This document shows, in pieces, positions 54,701-61,153 of a stretch of DNA of 64,000 nucleotides (within the stretch, counting starts at the first letter, position 1; every line of letters begins with the position of its first letter). Both the position numbers and the translations under genes were made by a program. This DNA comes from Secundilactobacillus odoratitofui DSM 19909 = JCM 15043 (GTDB lineage: Bacteria > Bacillota > Bacilli > Lactobacillales > Lactobacillaceae). Below the pieces are notes generated by a model. The model worked only from the letters and a program-made list of their open reading frames with translations. It had not been told where the DNA came from and did no database searches. The stretch lies in contig NZ_AZEE01000002.1 of assembly GCF_001434895.1 (NCBI RefSeq), positions 28,586-92,585 of the forward strand, written 5' to 3'.

Positions 54701-57700
54701 GTTGGCGGTTGCAACAGCCTGCGTATACTGCGTGGTTGCAGCTGCAATTTCGGCCACCGTACTCTTAGGATCAGCCAGCACAGTCGTTAAGTTATCCTTG
54801 GCAGCAATCACTTCTGGTTCTTGCGTGACTGGTGATGCACTCGTTACCAACGCATCGTTAGCATTATCCCTAGTGTTTTCGGCTAACTTAACCGCCGTGT
54901 TCAACGCTTGGGTAAGTCGTTCGATATCCGCCGTTGTCGTTGCATCATCCGTTAAAGCATTATTCATCGCCGTTTGTAATGCGGTAATCGCTGCCGCTAC
55001 ACCAGCTTCATCCTTAGAAGTAGCAGCGTCAGTGATAGCTGCCGCTCCATTTGTATTAGCCGTTTCACGATCGGCCTTGGCAGCGTTAATGACCGCAGTG
55101 TATTTATTGGCTAAATCAGTTAGGGTGGCTGTTGACGTTGACGGCGTGTTAATTGCGTTGGCTAGTGCTGTTTTGGCCGCTTGGACTGTTGGTTCCTGAA
55201 CGACCGGATTGGCGTTTTGGTTTAACACGTCGGTAACCGCCGCGTTCGTGCTGTTAGCTGTTGCAACTGCTGTGTTAAGTGCTTCAGTGGCAGCTTCAAT
55301 CTCAGCTGTTGTCGCCTTACCAGCCTTGGCATCATCGATCGTCTTTTGTAGATCAGTGAGGGCTGCTGCAACACCCGGTTCATCTTTCACAGCATTAGCA
55401 TTCGTCACGGCTGTCGTTGCGGTTGTTTCGGCCATTGTCCGGTCCTTCTTAGCATCGGCAATTGCGTTGTCATATGCCGTCGCTAAATCAGTCAAAGTTT
55501 TGGCCGGTGTTGTGCCATCAGCAATGGCGTTGTCCAGAGCGGCTTTGGCCGTTTCAATTGTTGACTCTTGCGCAACTGGTGTGGCATCCGCAGCAGCCGA
55601 AGTGGTGGCCGTATTTCTAGCCGAAGTAGCAGTATCAACAGCGTTCTTTAGAGCTGTCGCTGCATGCTCAATCGCCTCAGTTGTGGTAACCCCGTCCGTC
55701 TTGGCATTATCGATTGCGGTTTGCAACGCGGTAATGGCAGCCGCCACTGCTGGTTCGTCTTTAACGTCAGCATCAACGTCTGAAATGGCGTTGGCACCAG
55801 TTGTGCTAGCAGTGGTTCGAGCAGTATTGGCATCCGTAATGGCCGTCTTATATTTATCAGCCAAATCGGTGAGGGTTGCCGCTGGCGTTGCGGGATCGTT
55901 CATTGCCGTAGTCAAAGCATTCTTAGCAGCAATCACTTCTGGTTCCTGTGTTACGGGTGCTGATGGTGTATCGAGGGCCGTCGTTGCGTTATCCTTAGCT
56001 GCATTAGCCGTTGCCGTTGCGCTTTCGACAGCCTGAGTGGCAGCTTCAATGTCGGCGCTTGTGGTGTTACCGTCCTTGGCAGCATCATCTAACGCCGTTT
56101 GTAACTTAGTCAGTGCGTCAGCAACAGCCGGCTCATCTTTAACAGCGCTAGCATTGTTTTGGGCAGTCGCCGCGTCATTATTAGCAATTGTCCGGTCTGC
56201 CTGAGCGTCCGTGATGGCATGCTTGTATTCTTCGGCTAACGTATCCAGTGTGGCCGCTGATGTACTGCCATCCTTTAACGCATTTTCCAGTGCCGTTTTG
56301 GCTGTCTGCACAGCTGGTTCCTGAGTAACTGGTGAAGATGGCGTGTTTAACGCATCTTGTGCACCTGATTGGGCAGTTGTGGCTTTGGTTACAGCTTCAT
56401 CCAAAGCAGTCTGGGCCGCCTCGATATCAGCCGTTGTGGTCGTACCATCGGTATTAGCCTTAGCAATGGCGTTTTCCAAAGCCGTAATGGCATCGGCAAC
56501 ACCAGTCTCCGTCTTAACAGCGGCTGGAACCGACGCAATATCGGTATTGGCAGCGGCGACTGTATCCTGACGATCCTTGTTGGCATCAGCAATCGCTGTT
56601 GTGTACTTGTCAGCCAAATCGGTTAACGTTTCTGCCGTTGCATCAGGATCATTAAGTGCATTATCCAAATTAGTCTTAGCGGTCTTAACAGCGTCTTCTT
56701 GTGCCACCGGTTTAGCCTCTGCTTTGGCCGCATTTTGAGCGACAGTTGCAGCAGTGACAAGGTCATTCAAAGCAGTTGTTGTGGCATCAATATCCGCCGT
56801 CTTCTTACTGGTGTTATCAGCCGCCGTCACAGTATCAGTCAATGCTGTAATCGCGTTGGCAACTGCAGGGACGTCCTTAACGGTTGCCGCACCATGAACC
56901 GCTTCTGACGCAGCATTTTTAGCTGTTTCCCGTTCAGCCTTGGCATCGGTAATCGCCTTTTCATAGGCAGCAGCCGCGTCATTAAGATCTTTAGCGGTGG
57001 CAGCAGCATCAGCAATCGTATCATCCAACGTCTTCTTGGCTTCAATGACGCCCGGTTCTTGCGTGACTGGTGATGAATCGGTATTTGCTGAAACAGTTGT
57101 CGCGTTATCACGCGCATTAGTGGCCGCATCAATGGCTGCTTGAAGGGCGGTCGTGGCTTCTTTAATTTGGTCAGTTGTCGTTTGGCCATCAGTGAGCGCA
57201 CTACTAATGGTATTTTTCAATGCCGTTTGAGCCGCTACTACGCCTGGTTCCTGACTGATGGTTGGATCAATCGTTGAAATTAAATCAGTTCCAGCAGTAC
57301 TTGCAGTTGTCCGATCGGTCTTGGCATCGTTGATTGCCGCCGTATACTTATCGGCTAAATCAGTAAACGTGGCAGCTGGCGTCGCTGGATTAGCAATCGC
57401 ATTGTCCAGTGCTGTCTTGGCCGCAATGACTTCTGGTTCTTGAGCGACCGGTGTAGCTGTTTGCCCTGCAGAAGTCGTCGCAGTGTTCTTAGCGTTGATT
57501 GCCGCGGTCGTGGCCTGTGTCACCTTCTCGGTTGCTTTTAAAATATCATCCGTGGTCGTCTCACCGCCAGCAGCGGCATCGGTTAAAGCCGTGTTTAAAT
57601 CAGCAATGGCTTGTGCCACATCTGGTTCCGCGCTCACGGTTGCAGTTGTCGCGTTCGCAATCGCTGTTGCTGCACCATCCGTTGCCGTCTTTCGATCAGT

Positions 57701-60613
57701 GGTTGCCGTCGTCACAGCAGTCTTATAATCATTGGCCGCCTTGGTCAAGTCGGCAGACGGCGTTGTTGGATCCGCCAATTTTGCATCAAGTGTCGCCTTA
57801 GCATCAGCGACAGCCGTTTCTTGCTGGACCGACGTTGCGGGCGTACTCTGTGCTGTCTTAGCGTTATTGTATGCTGTCGTCGCATTATCTACAGCAGTCG
57901 CTAAAGCTTCGGTTAAATCTGTAATAGCTTGCGTGGTTGTTTTACCATCAGTCGTAGCCGCAGCAATGGCATTTTCAAGGGCCGTAATCGCTGCTGCAAC
58001 CGTTGGTTCTTGTTTTACTGTAGCAGCCACTGTATCAGCAGCCTGAGTCCCGGTGTTACTTGCGGTGGTCCGAGCGGTTTCTGCTGTTGTCACCGCAGTG
58101 TTGTAGGCATCAATTAAATCTTGCAAGGCGGCCGTATCAGTAGTACCCGCTGCAATCGCGTTGTCCAACGCTGTTTTAGCATCAGCCACTGATTTTTCCT
58201 GTAAGACCGGCTCACCAGTTGGTAAGACCGTTAGTGTACTAGGTGTTGTGAAATCTAAATCAGTCACTGCAACGTGATACGCCTGAGCAATCCGATTCTT
58301 CGCCGAATCCGTCAGTGTAACGGTGTATTGGCCGGCAGCTAAGGTTGAATAGTCACCAGTAGCTGTTGTGCTGTCCTTCGTTAAGACAATGTCGTCACGC
58401 GTTAACGTCACCTGTGGATCAACGGTGTTCGCGTCAATTTGTAAGGCAAAGCTGGTGGTATTGCCGACGTAGATGGTGCTGTCATTGAGTTGTTGTTTGA
58501 TTTGGACGTAGCTGACGACGTAATTACCGGCATTCGTGTCACCAGCTGGTAATGAAGTAGCTGCAGCCCAGTCGCCAACAGTCCCATCCGTGGCCTTCTG
58601 TGCGTAACCTGAGATATAACCGGCCACTTGAGGAATTGCCACTTCACTAATAGTTGAAGCAACTGTGATTGGATTACCACTAGCGTCAGTTACAGCTGTA
58701 GTGCTACCAGGTTGAACGGCTGTGACGTTACCGGTATCCGTTTGAGTCAATTCAGGTACAACCGTGCCATCTGGCGTTGTGTAGCTTTCTACCACACGTT
58801 GTGGCGTTGTGGTTGCAACTTTTTTGTAGTAAACATTAATGGTGTTATACGCACCAGTCGCAGAACTACCCAGCATGGATTCATCTAAGACGTTAACTGT
58901 ATTGGCCTGGAAAATACCGTTTAAATCAGTACCAGCTGAGCCAGCGAATGCATAACCATCAATTGTTGGCGCTGCGTAAGTATTTGAACCGTCGATTGCA
59001 GCGTTAGCTACACTTACGGAATTCCCAACGTTAGCGTTCATCGTAGTTGATGGTGCGAGGGTGTTACCTTGTTCGTCAAGGTAGTTAACGGTTACGGTTT
59101 GGGTTGCTTGGGTGAGTGAGAAGGTGTTGATAGAACCCTGGGTTAATAGTGTGGCACCACCACCACCCATTGCACCAAACAGTGCAATAGATTCTGCAGA
59201 ATTAAGTGCTAAATCAGTCACAGTCAGCGTTGTCGGGGTCGTCATTGCGGTATCAGTTGCCTTGTAAGTACTTACTGACATCGTACCAAGAACCGTTCCT
59301 TCGGTAGCTGTATTAGTTGGCGTCCATGAAATCTTATACAGCACGTCAATTAAGCTTGTAGTTATTGGTAACTTAATGTTGGGCGAAGTTAACGACGACG
59401 AAGAGTTATAAATGACGTTGGTTGCGCCCGAGCTACTGTTTGTTTTATCCAAGTTCATATTGACAAAGGTCTTGCCATCATTTGAATCAGTTTGACGGAT
59501 AGTTACTGCATTAGTTGGTGTATCAAAATATGGCGCTGCTGTAGTCTGATAGCCGTCAATACCAATGAATGTCGTGCTTGGTTGACCATAAATACCCAGG
59601 TCATCACTCGCCTTGGACCCTGCACCTAATCCAGCTACGCTAGGATTAACGGGTTGTAAAATTATACCAATCCCGCCACCAGGGTTATTGGTTGAGAAGT
59701 ACCATTCACCGCTAATTGAAAAGGCTTTTGTGGTATCAATTTGATTATTGTACGAATATGATGTCGCACTCCCAGTAACGTGATCGACCAATCTGACCCA
59801 TGTCTTACCAGTTGTGGGATCAGTATAAACTTCACCAAAAGTTGGATTAACAGTTGGTTTATCAGTTTGGCCTGTGAAGTTATCGGTTATTTCATTGGTC
59901 ATTCCTTCGGTAGAACTACCAATTGCAATACTAGAATTTTTATCCGCGACTGAACCATCATCCGCAATAAACTTCCCGTTCAACTGATCAACAGTAGTCG
60001 CCGTACTAGCAGCTGTCGTATCAGCCGCAGCAACCACCGCTGACTTGGCCGTAACGGTCGCCTTAGTCGCCCCAGTAGCAGCAACGGCCTGCTTAGTCGA
60101 CGCAACGTCATCATTAGTCGCCCCAGCAGGTAAATCATAAGTCGTTGCGCCATCACTAGCAGTAGTAGTTTTAGTTCCCGCGGGCACAGTTGCACTGGAT
60201 GCCTGTGTTGTCGCACTGTCAGTCGTGGTGTTACCTGTATTAGTGTCAGTGTTATTTGTCGTACTTGTTGTGTCATCTGTAACTGACGCGTTCGTCGAAG
60301 CCGTGCTTGATGTAGTTGCAGGTGTCGTTTCAGCTGCGTCAGTTGTCGTTTGATTCCCCGTATTAGACGCTGTCGAAGAACTACTCGTCAGTGCGACTTG
60401 ATTACTTGTCGTTTGCGTAGTCGACGCAACTGCCGCCGTGGTCGGTGTTGTATCGGTATCAGCAGTGTCCGCCTTAGCAGTCCCCACCATTAAAAATTGA
60501 CTCATCGCCAAAACAGACGCGCTGGCAAATAGCCAGTTACGTCCAACCTTGTACATCTTAAAATGAGATTGCTTTGAATTCATCCGTGCGATTTTTTGTT
60601 TAAAATTTTGCAT
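48779..60613 (-). CDS. Giant LPQT-anchored surface adhesin with about 24 repeats
   Basis: The ATG at 60613 follows AGGGGG with 9-base spacing; about 3944 residues. Residues 1-48 form a KxYKxGKxW-type signal peptide (FKMYKVGRNWLFASASVLAM, cleavage after AKA). A Ser/Thr-rich stretch (about 50-200) follows, then an L-type lectin-like domain (about 206-500, containing WYFSTNNPGGGIGIILQPV and FIGIDGYQT). Next come two MucBP-like domains (about 504-605 and 606-705) and a further beta domain (to about 800). Then come about 24 helical repeats of about 125 residues to about 3865; each has PV-x-QEP-x-V-x-x-AK in the first half and EPAVAAAI-x-x-L and TTTADI in the second. The C-terminus is LPQTN, a hydrophobic helix and KKRRED, for sortase anchoring. 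It is a likely adhesion or aggregation protein that reaches far from the wall. Confidence 0.92.
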   Translation of the reverse strand: MQNFKQKIARMNSKQSHFKMYKVGRNWLFASASVLAMSQFLMVGTAKADTADTDTTPTTAAVASTTQTTSNQVALTSSSSTASNTGNQTTTDAAETTPATTSSTASTNASVTDDTTSTTNNTDTNTGNTTTDSATTQASSATVPAGTKTTTASDGATTYDLPAGATNDDVASTKQAVAATGATKATVTAKSAVVAAADTTAASTATTVDQLNGKFIADDGSVADKNSSIAIGSSTEGMTNEITDNFTGQTDKPTVNPTFGEVYTDPTTGKTWVRLVDHVTGSATSYSYNNQIDTTKAFSISGEWYFSTNNPGGGIGIILQPVNPSVAGLGAGSKASDDLGIYGQPSTTFIGIDGYQTTAAPYFDTPTNAVTIRQTDSNDGKTFVNMNLDKTNSSSGATNVIYNSSSSLTSPNIKLPITTSLIDVLYKISWTPTNTATEGTVLGTMSVSTYKATDTAMTTPTTLTVTDLALNSAESIALFGAMGGGGATLLTQGSINTFSLTQATQTVTVNYLDEQGNTLAPSTTMNANVGNSVSVANAAIDGSNTYAAPTIDGYAFAGSAGTDLNGIFQANTVNVLDESMLGSSATGAYNTINVYYKKVATTTPQRVVESYTTPDGTVVPELTQTDTGNVTAVQPGSTTAVTDASGNPITVASTISEVAIPQVAGYISGYAQKATDGTVGDWAAATSLPAGDTNAGNYVVSYVQIKQQLNDSTIYVGNTTSFALQIDANTVDPQVTLTRDDIVLTKDSTTATGDYSTLAAGQYTVTLTDSAKNRIAQAYHVAVTDLDFTTPSTLTVLPTGEPVLQEKSVADAKTALDNAIAAGTTDTAALQDLIDAYNTAVTTAETARTTASNTGTQAADTVAATVKQEPTVAAAITALENAIAAATTDGKTTTQAITDLTEALATAVDNATTAYNNAKTAQSTPATSVQQETAVADAKATLDAKLADPTTPSADLTKAANDYKTAVTTATTDRKTATDGAATAIANATTATVSAEPDVAQAIADLNTALTDAAAGGETTTDDILKATEKVTQATTAAINAKNTATTSAGQTATPVAQEPEVIAAKTALDNAIANPATPAATFTDLADKYTAAINDAKTDRTTASTAGTDLISTIDPTISQEPGVVAAQTALKNTISSALTDGQTTTDQIKEATTALQAAIDAATNARDNATTVSANTDSSPVTQEPGVIEAKKTLDDTIADAAATAKDLNDAAAAYEKAITDAKAERETAKNAASEAVHGAATVKDVPAVANAITALTDTVTAADNTSKKTADIDATTTALNDLVTAATVAQNAAKAEAKPVAQEDAVKTAKTNLDNALNDPDATAETLTDLADKYTTAIADANKDRQDTVAAANTDIASVPAAVKTETGVADAITALENAIAKANTDGTTTTADIEAAQTALDEAVTKATTAQSGAQDALNTPSSPVTQEPAVQTAKTALENALKDGSTSAATLDTLAEEYKHAITDAQADRTIANNDAATAQNNASAVKDEPAVADALTKLQTALDDAAKDGNTTSADIEAATQAVESATATANAAKDNATTALDTPSAPVTQEPEVIAAKNALTTAMNDPATPAATLTDLADKYKTAITDANTARTTASTTGANAISDVDADVKDEPAVAAAITALQTAIDNAKTDGVTTTEAIEHAATALKNAVDTATSARNTATTSAAADATPVAQESTIETAKAALDNAIADGTTPAKTLTDLATAYDNAIADAKKDRTMAETTATTAVTNANAVKDEPGVAAALTDLQKTIDDAKAGKATTAEIEAATEALNTAVATANSTNAAVTDVLNQNANPVVQEPTVQAAKTALANAINTPSTSTATLTDLANKYTAVINAAKADRETANTNGAAAITDAATSKDEAGVAAAITALQTAMNNALTDDATTTADIERLTQALNTAVKLAENTRDNANDALVTSASPVTQEPEVIAAKDNLTTVLADPKSTVAEIAAATTQYTQAVATANVARENVNDAGDKAITAATDVAKEPAVASAITALQTAIANAKTDDKTTTQDIQNAINDLTTATTAANNANTAAETALAQPSSPVTQEPAVISAKQTLTETLADKTSTVAEIKAATDAYTQAITTANAAREVANTAGATAITAANAVKDEPAVAAAIKNLTDTIANAKTDDKTTTEAIQAATDALTAAVTAANNANAAGQAALANDASPVKQESTVQDAKQALVDILAEKTSTVAAITKATQDYQTAVTQANTARDTASSAGTDLINSVGDLKDEAGVADAITALQKAIDDAKTDNKTTTADIQSAMTALQTAITAANGAKTIAENALKQDANPVVQEPTVIAAKDHLTAVLGDSTSTVAELTQATNEYTQAIATAQAARNTVNESGTTAITAAEPVKAEPAVAAAITALQTAMTNAQTDDQTTTADIQDAINDLTAAVTAANNATTAAQMSLDQPTIPVTQEPTVISAKSTLANVLGNPASTVAQINAATDAYKEAINTANTARTTATTAANTAIGDAAEVAQEPAVAAAIKTLQDTMTNAALTDGTAAKTTADIQAATTALNNAVNEAQDALADANNVLVTDAQPVVQEPTVIAAKNTLQNAINDKTSSVAELDAAAMAYTTAIDEAKAARTTANTAAGEAVTAANASSSANEPKVTDAINALQTAVNDAAAVGGTTTTAQIQALTSTLNSLLTDAETARTNANTAINNPALPVVQEPTVIAAKATLQAAINNPNSSNEALTAATDAYQQAVDTAITNRNTAVTAGDAAIAAATTAKVNQETAVAKAIANLTDTMTNAAAQDGSAIKTTADIEAATIALNDAIDQATATHQAGLAALNKVPTPVVQEPTVIDATDQLKEVLDDPTSSNAAIETAIEQYNQAVTTAQEDRIKANTDGATAITNATVVKDEPAVAAAITDLNAKIEDAAKDGGTTTTAEINAAITALNTAVQNAENAVTTAKTAIATSAAPVTQEPEVVDALADLKTVVANTASSVDELNAATEVYNEAVTAAKTARDQAEADGGDAIKAVAKDANVPAVAAAIKTLQDTMANADKDNQTTTADIIAATAAVTAAAKAVDDAKTAANDTLTNLDASPVVQEPTVIDAKANLDQLVAADNSSAEAITAATEAYKQAVETAQADRETANTKGTNAITSAEAVKGEPAVADAITALNDAIADAKKDGSTTTTADITALTDALNTAVDQAKAAKAAGNDALAEDALPVVQEPLVADAKTALQTVLNDKTSSVADITMATEKYAQAITTAKADRTTANNDGATAIAAATTVKDEPTVAAAISALQTAIDNAKSDNKTTTAEIQADISALNSAVKAANDAKTAANDALNNDSAPVTQEPDVIADKNALQKLINDPNSSVADITAATEKYTETIDSAKTNREAANQDGATAIKNADTVKNEPAVAAAITAVQTAIANAKTDDKTTTADIEAAITTLNTAVDAATGSTNKATAALNADASPVAQESEVIAAKQALTDAVKDLGTTASALNKLADAYTDTIATAKAAREAANDDADAQIAQATTDGIAQNGTVKKAIDQLQTVVANAKADGKTTTADIIAATNALKDTMTKAIKAKAGAALALQISVSPVSNEASVAKGVADLQAALADPTTDTETLEALTTALNKVGDDAKVAREAMQQSASNSVTTTQAGSTATTGPVAAAIKALQDVQSQADQGKATTADIQKAIDNLNQVNQIVTAAQTALGNQGVVGNETATGGAASHLTDLLADPNATLADIEAAISALMQNVSTNSTERDAAQKAADAAVSDAAAKGVSQNKAVADLINKLTALQTAANNSQATTAEIEAATQALKDAITAAVEAHNNAETAVKMPVSDYTKNNGKVKAALQNLQKLLADPTTPTQALVDATNAYNEAVADANDSVVVDTHLHETSKQVKTNGETPVAKTPSTTTVEDKSQATHKQANATGQLPQTNEAQNAALIGLGLASLIATIGLVSQKKRRED

Positions 60614-61084
60614 GCAAAAATTCCCCCTACCCCTATATTCTGATTTACTGTCCAAAAATTAAATGGTCTTAACATAAGGATTAATTTTACGTTATAACCA
60701 TGCCTAACATAAATATAACTTATAACGACTATCATAAGCAAGTAAAATGCCGCGATTTTATAAATCTGTTTCTCATGTTCCTCAATTGCCAAATCTCGGT
60801 CAGATTTCAACCCAAACATTTACAGGAATCGTACGGATTACTGGACAAATATAAGCAATTTAGGGTCATTAACCATTTTCATTCAATTTTCGTAAAATTT
60901 TGTAAATTTAGTAAAATTACCACTTAATCTGACTGATCATTTCAAAATATCCGCCACAATTCTGGCCTGTACTCACGAAATTCAAGTCTCAAAAAATCTA
61001 GAAATTCCTGCAATCAAAATGATTTAAATCGAGACCATTTGATTTAAACGAATCATCATTACAGTTAGCAAATTTGCAAAACAC
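60614..61084. other. AT-rich region upstream of the giant adhesin gene
   Basis: About 470 very AT-rich bases, presumably holding the adhesin promoter. I see no RNA structure. A minus-strand frame that overlaps the adhesin start has no RBS and is not called. Confidence 0.5.
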
Positions 61085-61121
61085 AAAAACGCCTCAGAAC
61101 ATTAAGTTCTGAGGCGTTTTG
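61085..61121 (-). terminator. Terminator of the Ser/Ala-rich surface-protein gene
   Basis: AAAACGCCTCAGAAC and its complement with a 5-base loop and a T-run on the minus strand. Confidence 0.92.
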
Positions 61122-61153
61122 ATATAACTCATAATCCTTTAGTCCAATGACTA

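Noticed and set aside
49118..58117. Many plus-strand frames of 60-275 codons opposite the giant adhesin
   Set aside because: They mirror the Ala/Thr-rich repeats on the other strand, with Val/Ala/Ser-rich translations and no RBS. They are shadows of the repeat composition.
60580..60819. 79-codon minus-strand frame overlapping the start of the giant adhesin
   Set aside because: No ribosome binding site, and it overlaps the RBS and start of a certain gene. Its hydrophobic stretch comes from AT-rich promoter DNA.
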